A stretch of DNA of 64,000 bases from an uncultured Erythrobacter sp. (GTDB lineage: Bacteria > Pseudomonadota > Alphaproteobacteria > Sphingomonadales > Sphingomonadaceae), in assembly GCA_947488755.1 (NCBI GenBank), contig CANLAD010000001.1, positions 1,931,501-1,995,500 of the forward strand. Reading direction: 5' to 3'. Below are positions 37,275 through 46,588 of the stretch, in pieces; the first letter of the stretch is position 1; the number at the start of each line of letters is the position of its first letter. A program made the position numbers and the translations under genes. The notes under the pieces are model-generated. The model searched no databases and had not been told where the DNA came from. It was given only the letters and a program-made list of their open reading frames with translations.

Positions 37275-38314
37275 GCAGTGAACCGTCAACTCCGATGCGC
37301 GTCGTTTCCGGCATCCAGCCCACCGGCAAGCCGCATCTGGGCAATTACCTCGGCGCAATCGTCAATTACGTGGCGTTGCAGGACGAGGCGCACGCGGCGG
37401 GCGGCGATTGCTTCATCTTCCTCGCCGACCTGCACGCCCTGTCGCAGCCACATTCGCCTGCCGATCTGACCGCCGCGACCCGCGAAATGGTAGCTACGCT
37501 GGTCGCCTGCGGGGTCGATCCCGCCAAGACCGTGCTGTTCAACCAGGCGCAGGTTCCCGCCCATGCCGAGTTGCAGTGGCTGCTCAACGGCACGGCGCGG
37601 ATGGGCTGGCTGAACCGGATGACGCAGTGGAAGGACAAGGCAGGCAAAAATCGCGAGGGTGCCTCGGTCGCGCTGTTCACCTATCCCGTGCTGCAGGCCG
37701 CCGACGTGCTGCTCTATCAGGCGACGCATGTGCCGGTCGGAGAGGATCAGAAGCAGCATCTCGAGCTTGCCCGCGATATCGCGCAGAAGTTCAACAACGA
37801 TTTCTGTCGCGAAGACGCGCCACTCTTCACCCTGCCCGAACCGTATATCCCGCCCGCCGCCGCGCGGATCATGTCGCTGCGCGATGGCACGGCGAAGATG
37901 AGCAAGTCCGACCCATCGGAGATGAGCCGCATCAGCCTGACCGACAATCCCGACACGATCATGCGCAAGATCAAGAAGGCCAAGACCGATCCCGAACCAT
38001 TGCCGAGCGAAGAGGCGGGTCTCGAAGGACGGGCCGAAGCGCTCAACCTCGTGACGATCTACAGCGCATTATCCGGCAAGAGCGTGGGCGAAGTGCTCGC
38101 CGATCACGGCGGACAGGGCTTCGGCGTCTTCAAGCCAGCTTTGGGTGAGCTGCTGATCGAGACGCTCGGCCCCATCAACGCCCGCTTTGCCGAGCTGTCG
38201 CAGGACGAAGAGGCGCTCGATGCGATCCTTGCCCGCGGCGCGGCGCAGGCGCGCGAACGTGGGCGTCCGACGCTCGATGCAACTTATGAAGCGCTGGGGC
38301 TGGTGCGCGGCTGA
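37271..38314 (+). CDS. trpS: tryptophan-tRNA ligase
   Basis: A 347-residue class I aminoacyl-tRNA synthetase. Rossmann HIGH-type motif is PTGKPHLGNYLGA (HLGN), KMSKS-type motif is AKMSKSDPS. Other hallmarks: the QAADVLLYQATHVPVGEDQKQHLELARDIA region that binds Trp. The start at 37271 overlaps the murJ stop (ATGA). murJ-trpS pairing is a frequent alphaproteobacterial gene order. Confidence 0.97.
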   Translation: MSSEPSTPMRVVSGIQPTGKPHLGNYLGAIVNYVALQDEAHAAGGDCFIFLADLHALSQPHSPADLTAATREMVATLVACGVDPAKTVLFNQAQVPAHAELQWLLNGTARMGWLNRMTQWKDKAGKNREGASVALFTYPVLQAADVLLYQATHVPVGEDQKQHLELARDIAQKFNNDFCREDAPLFTLPEPYIPPAAARIMSLRDGTAKMSKSDPSEMSRISLTDNPDTIMRKIKKAKTDPEPLPSEEAGLEGRAEALNLVTIYSALSGKSVGEVLADHGGQGFGVFKPALGELLIETLGPINARFAELSQDEEALDAILARGAAQARERGRPTLDATYEALGLVRG

Positions 38315-38502
38315 TACGGGTGAATGGCGCGGCCCGTCGGCGTTCAAGCACAGTTCAGCCCTGAATGATATTGCATCTCACCACAGCGGCGAACGCGTGC
38401 CCGGTCCGGGTGGCGAGCGCTTGGGCACGTATCGCGCCGCTAAAGCGTTTCATCCGTACCGGTCGCACACGACCGCGCTGGCCAATCAATTGGGGATATG
38501 GC

Positions 38503-39204
38503 ATGAATACCTTTGTAATGACTAACCGCCCGTCCATCCGCTCGTCCGCTTTGGGCCGCGCTTCGAAGCTTGTTTTCGTCGGCGCTCTTGCTGCCGGGCT
38601 CGCCGCTTGCGCACCATCGTTCAAGGCGGATGTGTCACGTTTTCAGGCACAGCTTCCCGCGCCGCAAGGCCAGACCTTCGCGGTCGTCGCCGAGGATGCC
38701 GAGCTTCAGGGCGGCCTCGAATTCAGCCTCTATGCCGATTACGTCGCTGCCGAAATGGCCGAGGTCGGTTATACTCGCGCCGCATCGCCCGAAACCGCCG
38801 ACCTGCTTGTGCGCTTCGATTACGGCGTCGACAACGGCCGTGAGCGGGTGCGCACGACGGGCGGTTTTGGCCCCGGCTATGGCGCGTTCGGCCCGTGGGG
38901 CGGCTTTGGTGGCTTCGGCTTCCGCCGCGCCTATGCCTTTGGGTTTTACGACCCGTGGCTCGCCGCGCCGCAGGTGCGCAGCTACACCGTCTACACCAGC
39001 GATGTGCAGATGAAGATCGACAACGCCGCTACGGGTGAGCGCCTGTTCGAAGGCGAAGCGCAGGCCGCATCGCGCTCCAACCGGTTGCAGCAGCTTGTGC
39101 CGAATCTGGTCGACGCGCTGTTCACCGACTTCCCCGGCAATTCGGGCGAAGTGGTGCGGATCACGGTCAAGGAAGACGGCAACGAAGTGAAGCCGCTGAA
39201 CTGA
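38503..39204 (+). CDS. DUF4136 domain-containing lipoprotein
   Basis: About 233 residues with a lipoprotein signal (VFVGALAAGLAACAPS, Cys in LAAC). The mature part has the DUF4136 pattern: QTFAVVAEDAELQGGLEFSLYADYVAAEMAEVGYTRA, a Gly/Phe/Tyr-rich loop (GGFGPGYGAFGPWGGFGGF), then SYTVYTSDVQMKIDNAATGERLFEG and VDALFTDFPGNSGE. Function of the family is unknown; members are exported lipoproteins. ATG at 38503 has GGGGAT upstream; 38518 is an alternative. A strong terminator follows. Confidence 0.88.
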   Translation: MNTFVMTNRPSIRSSALGRASKLVFVGALAAGLAACAPSFKADVSRFQAQLPAPQGQTFAVVAEDAELQGGLEFSLYADYVAAEMAEVGYTRAASPETADLLVRFDYGVDNGRERVRTTGGFGPGYGAFGPWGGFGGFGFRRAYAFGFYDPWLAAPQVRSYTVYTSDVQMKIDNAATGERLFEGEAQAASRSNRLQQLVPNLVDALFTDFPGNSGEVVRITVKEDGNEVKPLN

Positions 39205-39241
39205 TCGGTTGCGGCAAGGATCAACCCCCGCAAGGGGACGG

Positions 39242-39276
39242 AAGGGCGGCGCAAGGGATCAGCGCCGCCCTTTTTG
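39242..39276 (+). terminator. Rho-independent terminator downstream of the DUF4136 gene
   Basis: AAGGGCGGCGC (39242-39252) and GCGCCGCCCTT (39262-39272) form a perfect 11-base stem with a 9-base loop, followed by a T-run (39271-39275, then GTTTTT). It is placed between convergent genes. Confidence 0.9.
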
Positions 39277-39289
39277 TTTTTCCGAAAAA

Positions 39290-39748
39290 CTAAAGCCCCG
39301 CCGCGCCGCCGGTCGAGCCGAATCCACCCTCGCCACGCTGCGTCTCGTCCAGCTCCGCAACCTCGTCCCACGTCGCTAGCACCACCGGCGCGAGCACCAG
39401 TTGCGCCACGCGGTCGCCGCGCGCGATGGTGAAAGCTGTATCGCCGTGGTTGATGAGGATTACCTTCAGCTCGCCGCGATAATCGGAATCGATAGTGCCG
39501 GGCGCATTGGGAACGCTGATGCCGTGTTTCAGCGCCATTCCCGAACGCGGGCGGACTTGAATCTCGTAACCTTGCGGGATCGCCAGCGCGAGGCCGGTCG
39601 CAACAGCGTGGCGCGCGCCCGGTGCCAGCGTCACATCCTCGGCGCTCACCACGTCCATCCCGGCGGCGCCATCGGTGGCGTAAGCGGGCAGCGGCAGGTC
39701 GGCACCGTGCGGCAGGAGCTTTACCTGCACTCCAATCGGGTGGCTCAC
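39290..39748 (-). CDS. dut: dUTP diphosphatase
   Basis: A 152-residue trimeric dUTPase that hydrolyses dUTP to dUMP and keeps uracil out of DNA. The five motifs are visible, including [39 protein letters not shown] and the C-terminal [11 protein letters not shown] arm. It begins with GTG overlapping the coaBC stop (GTGA, 39745-39748). The dut-coaBC pairing is widespread in bacteria. Confidence 0.97.
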   Translation of the reverse strand: MSHPIGVQVKLLPHGADLPLPAYATDGAAGMDVVSAEDVTLAPGARHAVATGLALAIPQGYEIQVRPRSGMALKHGISVPNAPGTIDSDYRGELKVILINHGDTAFTIARGDRVAQLVLAPVVLATWDEVAELDETQRGEGGFGSTGGAAGL

Positions 39749-41505
39749 TCGGCAGCCTCAGCGGTCAGGACGGCGGCGATGCGTTCGGCCAGAGCCATGG
39801 CAACATCGCCCTTGGGCATCGATTTCAGGCTTTCGACCCCGTCGGCACTAACGATGTGCACTTCGTTCTTGTCGCCGCCCATCACATCGCCCGACACGTC
39901 GTTCGCTATGATCCAGTCGGCGGCCTTGCGCTTGCGCTTCTTCTTGGCGTTGTCGATCACGTTGTCGGTTTCAGCCGCAAAGCCGATCACCAGTTCCGGC
40001 CGCTTCGATCCACTGGCGAGATTGGTGAGAATGTCGGGGTTCTCGGTAAGCATAAGGGCGGGGGGAGCCGATCCGCGCTTCTTGATCTTCTCGTCGCGAT
40101 ATTCCTTGGGCCGCCAATCGGCGACGGCGGCGACCATCACGGCGGCGTCGGCGGGCAGAGAGCGCTTGACCGCGGTGGCCATCTCCTCGGCGCTTTCGAC
40201 ATCGATGCGCTCGCAACCGGCGGGCGTCTTGAGCGCCACGGGCCCTGCGACCAACGTGACTTTCGCGCCCAAAGCGGCGGCGGCGGCGGCAATGGCAAAT
40301 CCCTGCTTCCCGCTCGAACGGTTGGCGATGTAGCGCACCGGGTCGATCGATTCCCAGGTCGGGCCGGCGGTGACCAGCACGTGGCGTCCATCAAGCGACT
40401 GCGGGGCGCCATCGATCGCGAGGTCCGCGGCGATATCCTCTTCGTCCGCTTCGATGACCTCGGCCTTGACCGATGCGGCCTTCTTCGCGGCGGCCTTGCG
40501 CGGCGGGGCCTTGCGAGCCTCTTCCGGTTCGGCTTCCTCGGGTTCCTCCGCGCCTTCGTCATCTTCGACCAGTTCGGGCGCGGCCTTGCGATCGTCGACT
40601 TCGTGGTTGATCGCGTCGGGATCGATCGGCGGCGCCGACGCGGCCCCGCCCTTCTTCGCAAGCAGGGGGCCGGAGAGGTCGGGATCGAACTCGATCTCGC
40701 CCTCCAGTTCCGCCGCCTCGGCGTCTTCGGGCAGCTCGCCTTCCTCATCGATAGCTTCGATTTCCGCTTCGATGTCCTCGGCGCTGCGCCGTTCGGTAGA
40801 GCGAGGGATGATGCGCGACAGCAGGCCACCAAGTCCGCCGCCAGCCGGAACTTCCTCTTCCGGTTCGAGCGCTTCGATCTCCGGCTCTTCGCCCTCGTCC
40901 GGCACATCGTTGGCGGGGACAGGAGCGGGGGTCTCCTCTTCGACCTCCAGCCCGAAATGCCCGGCAATCTCGCGCCAGATCGCATGCGGTTCGGGCAGGC
41001 GGCCATAGCCGAATTCCCCGCACGCCATCGCGCCTTCGTCCGGGTGGAGCACGGTGACGCCGCCGTCGCGGAGCAACTCGACGTTGCGCTGTGTGGATTC
41101 GTGCTCCCACATCTTCACGTTCATCGCCGGGACCGCCATCACCGGCTTATCTGTCGCAAGGATCAGTGTGGTGGCCAGATCGTCCGCAATGCCCGCCGCC
41201 ATCTTCGCCATCAGGTCGGCGGTGGCGGGACACACGACGACCAGATCGGCCTCGCGTGATAGCTCTATATGGCCCATCTCGACCTCGTCCTTGAGGTCGA
41301 ACAGGCTGGTGTAGACGCGGTTTTCGCTGAGAGCGGCGAGCGACATCGGGGTGACGAATTGCTGCCCGCCCTTGGTCACGACGCAGGTCACCTCGCCGCG
41401 CACGTCGCCCACGCCCTTGCGGATCAGGCGGACCAGTTCGCACGCCTTGTAGGCCGCGATCCCGCCGCCCACGACGAGCAGCACTCTGGGAGAGGCCGCG
41501 CTCAT
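39745..41505 (-). CDS. coaBC: bifunctional phosphopantothenoylcysteine decarboxylase/synthetase with a long acidic linker
   Basis: A 586-residue CoaBC; the usual length is about 400. The CoaC flavoprotein domain (residues 1-185) has [22 protein letters not shown] and the conserved Cys162 of the flap ([15 protein letters not shown]). The CoaB domain (about 370-586) starts [28 protein letters not shown] and contains [11 protein letters not shown]. Between them, residues about 186-370 form an extra linker, first Glu/Asp/Pro-rich, later with an Ala/Lys segment ([19 protein letters not shown]). Together the two activities join cysteine to phosphopantothenate and decarboxylate the product for coenzyme A. 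Cotranscribed with dut. Confidence 0.97.
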   Translation of the reverse strand: MSAASPRVLLVVGGGIAAYKACELVRLIRKGVGDVRGEVTCVVTKGGQQFVTPMSLAALSENRVYTSLFDLKDEVEMGHIELSREADLVVVCPATADLMAKMAAGIADDLATTLILATDKPVMAVPAMNVKMWEHESTQRNVELLRDGGVTVLHPDEGAMACGEFGYGRLPEPHAIWREIAGHFGLEVEEETPAPVPANDVPDEGEEPEIEALEPEEEVPAGGGLGGLLSRIIPRSTERRSAEDIEAEIEAIDEEGELPEDAEAAELEGEIEFDPDLSGPLLAKKGGAASAPPIDPDAINHEVDDRKAAPELVEDDEGAEEPEEAEPEEARKAPPRKAAAKKAASVKAEVIEADEEDIAADLAIDGAPQSLDGRHVLVTAGPTWESIDPVRYIANRSSGKQGFAIAAAAAALGAKVTLVAGPVALKTPAGCERIDVESAEEMATAVKRSLPADAAVMVAAVADWRPKEYRDEKIKKRGSAPPALMLTENPDILTNLASGSKRPELVIGFAAETDNVIDNAKKKRKRKAADWIIANDVSGDVMGGDKNEVHIVSADGVESLKSMPKGDVAMALAERIAAVLTAEAAE

Positions 41506-41761
41506 CGCGCCGTCCCGGCTGATCGGTCGCTGGAAGGTGCGCGCGCGCCGCCCGGTTCGTGCATAAGTCCTGTCGTCATTCCTCTATGGCCGATAGTCCA
41601 CGGCGTTGGTTCACACCTAGCGCTGCAATGGCCTTGCGCCAAGTGCAGCCGATTGCTTGCATCATCATGGTTAAAATTGCACTTACTTCTCTCTCGCTGC
41701 AAAATACGAGAAGCCGCGACGCAAGATGCACGCGGCGACATGACGGGGGGGAGGCTTTTCG

Positions 41762-42169
41762 ATGGTGCTGTTTCTGCGCGCTCTGCTGGTGCTTGCGGGG
41801 CTTTTCTTCGTCGTGATCGGCGGCTCTTTCCTGTTCTATCCGGCGAGCCAGGGCGGCAGCTTCGGGCTGGAACCAATCGGCGCACAGGGTATGTCAAGCA
41901 TGCGCGGGGACTTTACTGCCTATTTCTGGGTAACGGGATGTGCGCTCATAATCGGTGGATGGCGCAAGAGCGGCGATATCCTGCTGGTCCCGATCGCCAT
42001 TCTTGGCATTACTTTTCTGGTTCGTGCACTCAGCCTGGCGGTGGACGGATTTTATGAGGGCTGGGTCATGCCGATGGCGGTCGAGGCGATCGCGGTCGCG
42101 CTTGCCCTGCTCGGATGGCGGACCTTCGCCAGCGCCGCGCGCGGACTGCCTTCGGACGCGCCGCTGTAG
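41762..42169 (+). CDS. DUF4345 domain-containing membrane protein
   Basis: A 135-residue protein with four hydrophobic segments (LRALLVLAGLFFVVIGGSFLF; AYFWVTGCALIIGGW; LLVPIAILGITFLVRALSLAV; MPMAVEAIAVALALLGW). The SSMRGDFTAYF stretch between segments one and two is the recognisable DUF4345 feature. Function unknown. A strong GGGGAGG ribosome site precedes the ATG. The 256 bases upstream (41506-41761), divergent from coaBC, hold presumably both promoters but no motif I can name. Confidence 0.8.
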   Translation: MVLFLRALLVLAGLFFVVIGGSFLFYPASQGGSFGLEPIGAQGMSSMRGDFTAYFWVTGCALIIGGWRKSGDILLVPIAILGITFLVRALSLAVDGFYEGWVMPMAVEAIAVALALLGWRTFASAARGLPSDAPL

Positions 42170-42178
42170 GCCAGCGCG

Positions 42179-43744
42179 TCAGGCCAGCCAGCCCATCGCG
42201 CTTGCACCCAGCACCGCGCCTGCCCCGATCAGGGCGGCGAGCAGATAGCCCAGAAACGAGCCGCCTCCGGTGCGTTCGGGACGATCGGTGAGGAGAGCGA
42301 TCTCCGGCAACGGCGGTGGTTCAGGCGCGCCGCCCTTGGGCGGGAATTTCTCTTCCAGTCTGCGGATCAGGCCGGGGAGGCGCAGCAGGGTCTCGGTGTC
42401 TTCCTTCACCCGGTCGGCCAGCGCCGCTTCCGGTCCCAGCTCGTCGCGGATCCAGCTGCGCACATAGGGCGCGGCGGTGTCCCACATATTGATGTCGGGA
42501 TTGAGCTGCGTCGCGATCCCTTCGACCATCACCATCGTCTTTTGCAAAAGCAGCAAGTGCGGCTGGGTCTGCATGTCGAAATCGCGGGTGATCGCAAACA
42601 GCCCGTCGAGCATCTGGCCGACCGACAGTTCCTTGACCGGCTTGCCGCGCATCGGTTCGCCCACGGCACGCAGGGCCGTCGCGAATTCGCCAACCGAATG
42701 GTAGCTCGGCACATATTGCGCCTCGAAGTGTATTTCGGCGACGCGCTGATAATTGCCGGTCGTCAGGCCATAGAGAATCTCTGCCAGCCATTGCCGCGCG
42801 CGTCGGTCGATCCGGCCCATGATCCCGAAATCGATCGCAACGATGGTGCCATCATCCTCCACGAACAGGTTGCCCTGGTGCATGTCGGCGTGGAAGAATC
42901 CGGCGCTGATCGCCTGCGTCAGAAAGGAAATGACCAGCGTTTCGGCCATCTTTTCCAGGTCGTGGCCGCGCGCCACCAATTCCTCGCGCCGGGCGATCTT
43001 TACCCCGTCGATCCATTCGATCGTCAGCACCCGGCCATTGGTCCGATCCCAGTCGATCGCCGGGATGCGATAATCGGGAATGCCGGCCATGTCCTCAGCC
43101 AGTTCGGAAGCCGAGGCGGCTTCGCGGCGAAGGTCGAGCTCGCTCAGCGTCCAGCGCTTGAAATTCGCGATGGTAAGGCGCGGGCGCAGGCGCGTGGCCT
43201 CACCGCCCATCGCCTCGACATGCGCAGCAGCCCATTCATAGGTCTGAATATCGCGCGTGAACTTCTCGCGAATGCCGGGGCGCAACACCTTGATGGCGAC
43301 CTCGCGCCCCTCGAGCGTGACACCCTTGTGCACCTGCGCGATGCTTGCGGCACCGACCGGTACGGGGTCGACTTCGGCGAACAACGCGTCAAGCGGCTGC
43401 TCGAAACTCGCCTCGATCGCGGCGCGGATTTTCTCGAACGGGACGGGCGGCAGATTGTCCTGCAGGCTCAGCAGGTTGTGCGCCGCTTCCTCGCCGACGA
43501 GATCGGGCCGCGTGGCGAGCGACTGGCCAAGCTTGATCGCCGCCGGACCGATCGCGCGGAACGCCCCGGCGTAATCGCGCGGACCGCTCTTGCCTGTCAG
43601 CGTCGCGAGCCGGGCGAGCCGCGCCAGCCTGCGGAATTGGGGCGGCGCGTTCGGGTCTTCCTCGATCCCGACCAGCGCGCGGCGCCGGGCAAGCGTGACG
43701 CCCCAGCGCGCGAGGCGCAGCAAATGGGTGGCGGGCCGTGTCAC
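42179..43744 (-). CDS. ubiB: ubiquinone biosynthesis ABC1-type kinase-like protein UbiB
   Basis: A 521-residue UbiB/ADCK family member, an atypical kinase or ATPase needed for ubiquinone synthesis. The diagnostic KxGQ motif is in AAIKLGQSLATRPDLVGEEAAHNL; the nucleotide-binding Ala-rich loop is PVGAASIAQVHKG; catalytic-loop-like FFHADMHQGNLF and metal-binding IDFGIMG follow. Two C-terminal hydrophobic helices (SFLGYLLAALIGAGAVLGASAMGWL) anchor it in the membrane. It starts with GTG 19 bases after ubiE, so it is cotranscribed. Confidence 0.96.
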   Translation of the reverse strand: MTRPATHLLRLARWGVTLARRRALVGIEEDPNAPPQFRRLARLARLATLTGKSGPRDYAGAFRAIGPAAIKLGQSLATRPDLVGEEAAHNLLSLQDNLPPVPFEKIRAAIEASFEQPLDALFAEVDPVPVGAASIAQVHKGVTLEGREVAIKVLRPGIREKFTRDIQTYEWAAAHVEAMGGEATRLRPRLTIANFKRWTLSELDLRREAASASELAEDMAGIPDYRIPAIDWDRTNGRVLTIEWIDGVKIARREELVARGHDLEKMAETLVISFLTQAISAGFFHADMHQGNLFVEDDGTIVAIDFGIMGRIDRRARQWLAEILYGLTTGNYQRVAEIHFEAQYVPSYHSVGEFATALRAVGEPMRGKPVKELSVGQMLDGLFAITRDFDMQTQPHLLLLQKTMVMVEGIATQLNPDINMWDTAAPYVRSWIRDELGPEAALADRVKEDTETLLRLPGLIRRLEEKFPPKGGAPEPPPLPEIALLTDRPERTGGGSFLGYLLAALIGAGAVLGASAMGWLA

Positions 43745-43763
43745 AGCGTCGCGGCGACCATGC

Positions 43764-44519
43764 TCAGATCTTCCACCCCGAATGGATCGCTACCGCACCG
43801 CCCAGGATTGGCTCGGCGCGCGTGTTTGCAAACCCGGCGTCGCGGATCATCGCCTCAAATGTGGCCATGGTCGGAAACTCACGGATCGATTCGACCAGAT
43901 AGCGATACGATTCGGCATCGCCCGCAATCACCTGTCCCATGCGCGGCAGCAGCTGTTCGGAATAGACGTCATAAATTTCGCGAAAGCCGGACCATTGGGT
44001 GGTCGAAAATTCCATGCAGAAGAATCGCCCACCCGGTTTCAGCACCCGCAGCGCTTCGGCCAGCGCCTTGTCCTTGTGCGTGACGTTCCGAATGCCGAAC
44101 ACGATTGTGTACACATCGAAGGTGTTCGCCGGGAAATCGACTTCCTCCGCGTTCTGCCGGGTAAACACGAGGCTGCCCTCATCCTCCCCGCCGCCGCGCT
44201 CCATGGCGCGTTCGGCACCGACGTCGAGCATCTCCTGATTGATATCGGCAACGGTCACGTGCGCACCGCGATCCGCCATGCGGAACGCAATGTCGCCAGT
44301 GCCGCCTGCCATGTCGAGAATGTGTTCGCCCGGCTGCGGCTTCACCCGGCGCACGAAACGGTCCTTCCACCCGCGATGCATGCCCAGCGACATCGCATCG
44401 TTCATCACGTCGTATTTGCGCGCGACGCTGGTGAAAACATCGCCCACGCGGCGGGTCTTCTCCTGCGGCGAGACGCGCTCGTAGCCGAAGGAGACGGTGT
44501 CGTCGGTATGTTCGTTCAT
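43764..44519 (-). CDS. ubiE: demethylmenaquinone/ubiquinone C-methyltransferase UbiE
   Basis: A 251-residue SAM-dependent methyltransferase of ubiquinone synthesis. Family motifs: VFTSVARKYDVMNDAMSLGMHRGWKD, the SAM-binding ILDMAGGTGDIAF, and IVFGIRNVTHKDKALAEALRVLKPGG. It is divergent from mutM and upstream of ubiB. Gene order mutM/ubiE-ubiB is standard in alphaproteobacteria. Confidence 0.97.
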   Translation of the reverse strand: MNEHTDDTVSFGYERVSPQEKTRRVGDVFTSVARKYDVMNDAMSLGMHRGWKDRFVRRVKPQPGEHILDMAGGTGDIAFRMADRGAHVTVADINQEMLDVGAERAMERGGGEDEGSLVFTRQNAEEVDFPANTFDVYTIVFGIRNVTHKDKALAEALRVLKPGGRFFCMEFSTTQWSGFREIYDVYSEQLLPRMGQVIAGDAESYRYLVESIREFPTMATFEAMIRDAGFANTRAEPILGGAVAIHSGWKI

Positions 44520-44573
44520 GGCCGGTCCCCTAGATGGAATTGTGCGGCGCGCATAGTGTCGAAAGGGTGCTTC

Positions 44574-44652
44574 GCCGGCCCTCTCCCCCGCCCTTCCACC
44601 CGGTAGCTTGACCGAACGATCTCAGGGTGGAAGGGCGGGGGAGAGGGCCGGC
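44574..44652. repeat. long palindrome between ubiE and mutM (28-base perfect arms)
   Basis: Arms at 44574-44601 and 44625-44652 are exact reverse complements over 28 bases (left arm core CTCTCCCCCGCCCTTCCACC), separated by a 23-base loop. It sits in a divergent promoter region, so it is not a normal terminator. The left-arm core CCCCCGCCCTTCCACCC recurs in the element at 45559-45629. Confidence 0.9.
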
Positions 44653-44711
44653 CGGGCGACTGGCGACAGAGCTTTTCATGTCGTTACTTATTGCCAATCG
44701 CCAGAAAACAA

Positions 44712-45527
44712 ATGCCCGAGCTTCCTGAAGTCGAAACAACGGTGCGCGGCCTTGCGCGGTTCCTCGATGGCGCGCGGATCGAGCGGGTGGTGCTGAACCG
44801 CGCCGATCTGCGCCGTCCCTTCCCGCCCGATCTGGTGCAAATGATGACCGGCGCGCGCGTCACCGGCCTTTCGCGGCGGGCGAAATACGGGCTGATCCAT
44901 CTCGACCGGCAGCACAGCGTCGTCTTTCACCTTGGCATGAGCGGGCGTTGGCGGATCGATCCGGAGACGCCTGACCGCCACGACCACCTGGTTCTGGAAA
45001 CCGCGGACCACTGCTTCGCGCTGTGTGATCCGCGTCGTTTCGGCTCGGTCGACATGCTGGCGAGCGATGCGCTGGACGACTGGCCGCAATTTGCAGCCCT
45101 TGGCCCCGAGCCGCTCGGTCCCGGTCTGACCCCCGCGCATCTGAAGGCCGCGCTGGCAGGCAAGACACAGTCGATCAAACTGTGCCTGCTCGATCAGCGG
45201 ATCGTCGCGGGGCTGGGCAATATATATGTGTGCGAGGCATTGTGGCGGGCGCGCATTCACCCGCGCAAAGCTGGCGGCAAAGTGACCAAGCCACAGCTGG
45301 AGCGGCTGGTGCCCGCGATCCGCGACGTGCTCGAAGCTTCGATCCGCGATGGCGGGTCCAGCTTGCGCGACTATGCCGCGCCCGATGGGGAGCTAGGCTA
45401 TTTCGCTTCGTCCTTCGATGTCTACGGGCGCACGGGTGAAGCGTGCCGACGCGGGGATGGCGGCACGGTAAGCCGCATCGCGCAGGGCGGGCGCAGCACA
45501 TGGTATTGCGCGAAGTGCCAGCGCTGA
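44712..45527 (+). CDS. mutM: formamidopyrimidine-DNA glycosylase
   Basis: A 271-residue base-excision-repair glycosylase/AP lyase that removes 8-oxoguanine and formamidopyrimidines. The start at 44712 is fixed by the requirement for Pro2 as catalytic imine-forming residue (MPELPEVET). Other elements: Lys in the beta-hairpin KYGLIHLD, the helix-two-turn-helix around AGLGNIYVCEALWRARIHP, and a C-terminal zinc finger. The finger reads GEACRRGDGGT then WYCAKCQR, so only three of the four expected Cys ligands are present. It lies between two related palindromes. Confidence 0.95.
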   Translation: MPELPEVETTVRGLARFLDGARIERVVLNRADLRRPFPPDLVQMMTGARVTGLSRRAKYGLIHLDRQHSVVFHLGMSGRWRIDPETPDRHDHLVLETADHCFALCDPRRFGSVDMLASDALDDWPQFAALGPEPLGPGLTPAHLKAALAGKTQSIKLCLLDQRIVAGLGNIYVCEALWRARIHPRKAGGKVTKPQLERLVPAIRDVLEASIRDGGSSLRDYAAPDGELGYFASSFDVYGRTGEACRRGDGGTVSRIAQGGRSTWYCAKCQR

Positions 45528-45558
45528 GGGTTGTTTGCTCGTTCACGCTCGGTGCCGC

Positions 45559-45629
45559 GCCTCCCACGCCCCCGCCCTTCCACCCTTTAGGATACCATGC
45601 CCGGACGGAAGGGCGGGGGCGTGGGAGGC
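45559..45629. repeat. long palindrome downstream of mutM (23-base perfect arms)
   Basis: Arms at 45559-45581 and 45607-45629 are exact reverse complements (left arm core ACGCCCCCGCCCTTCC), with a 25-base loop. No U-tract. Shares the CCCCCGCCCTTCCACCC core with the element upstream of mutM. It may help terminate mutM but is much longer than needed. The rest of 45528-45836 presumably contains the rpsT promoter. Confidence 0.9.
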
Positions 45630-45836
45630 TCGGGAACGCAGACAAATGACTCGCCTCGGGGACGAGCATGAGCGAGAAAACAACGCAAATCTTGACGATT
45701 CGCGCCGCTCGCCCTATGTCTCGCGCTTTCCGGTGCCTGACTGAAGGTTCGGCTCCGATCCGATTTCGAACCAATCCGATAGATTAATCCGGTCGCGACG
45801 ATGCGGCCCGACAGCAACGCGAGACAGACAAAAGAC

Positions 45837-46097
45837 ATGGCCAATTCGCCGCAAGCCCGCAAACGCATCCGCCGCAACAACGCCCGTGCCGAAATCAACG
45901 GCGCGCGCATGAGCCGCATCCGCAGCCATGTGAAGCGGGTCGAGGCGGCCTGTGAAGCCGGTGACAAGGAAGCTGCCCGCGCAGCGCTCAAGGAAGCGCA
46001 GCCCGAACTCGCGCGCGGTGTCGCCCGCGGCGTGATGCACAAGAATACGGTCGCACGGAAAATGTCGCGCCTCAGCAAGCGGGTCGCTGCTCTCTAG
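45837..46097 (+). CDS. rpsT: small ribosomal subunit protein bS20
   Basis: An 86-residue basic helical protein: [38 protein letters not shown] at the N-terminus and [22 protein letters not shown] at the end, the complete S20 family pattern. It binds 16S rRNA near the 5' domain and helix 44. Followed by a strong terminator and then dnaA, the usual order in this class. The ATG has GAGACA-type weak ribosome site. Confidence 0.97.
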   Translation: MANSPQARKRIRRNNARAEINGARMSRIRSHVKRVEAACEAGDKEAARAALKEAQPELARGVARGVMHKNTVARKMSRLSKRVAAL

Positions 46098-46183
46098 GAA
46101 AGCTGAGCGAAATCGAATCGGTTTCGCTTCGCATACGCACTTTCCCGCAGGGTTTTGACCCCTGAGAAATGACTGAAAATCCG

Positions 46184-46216
46184 AAAGGGCCGTGTCGCTT
46201 TGGCACGGCCTTTTTC
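46184..46216 (+). terminator. Rho-independent terminator of rpsT
   Basis: GGCCGTG (46188-46194) pairs with CACGGCC (46204-46210), followed by TTTTT and preceded by AAA. A second hairpin with AGCGAAA/TTTCGCT arms lies at 46108-46130. Confidence 0.9.
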
Positions 46217-46588
46217 GTATGGGCGGGACAGGACCGGAACGCCGCTTCGCGACGTGAGGAATCCCCGCGATTCGCGTTATGCAACACCCTGAATATCAAT
46301 TAAAACAGATACTTGAACGAAGGTCTGCGGGGTGCAGGTGAGTCAACAGGAATATTTAAGATTTATTGCACTCATCCGACTTGCGCTTAGCGTCCACGTG
46401 TTCTTTATTCGCATCTCACTCGGGAGGGGACGACCGGGTTCGCACAGCAACGTCGCTGGGTCGCATCGTTCGGACGACCCGCCCAGGAAGCGCCTCGCTT
46501 CCGGGGGCGGGCCAGTTATGTCCGTTGAAAACTGGCAGGAATGATCCTGGACACGCGTGTCCAGGAGCGGGGAAGTATTGGGAAAGCA
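46217..46588 (+). promoter_or_regulatory. dnaA upstream region
   Basis: About 370 bases with an AT-rich stretch (46290-46375: AATATCAATTAAAACAG, AATATTTAAGATTTATTG) that probably carries the dnaA promoter. TTATGCAAC at 46277 only distantly resembles a DnaA box, so I do not call an origin here. An inverted GGTTCGCACAGC-type structure was not found. No gene is supported. Confidence 0.35.

Noticed and set aside
39622-41259. Long plus-strand reading frame opposite coaBC and dut (about 545 codons)
   Set aside because: Antisense to well-supported genes, Arg/Gly/Asp-rich, no domain or ribosome site.
42542-44083. Long plus-strand reading frame opposite ubiB and ubiE
   Set aside because: Same reason: complementary-strand artefact of high GC.
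46217-46588. Chromosomal origin upstream of dnaA
   Set aside because: No cluster of DnaA boxes; the only near match is poor. In alphaproteobacteria the origin is often away from dnaA.
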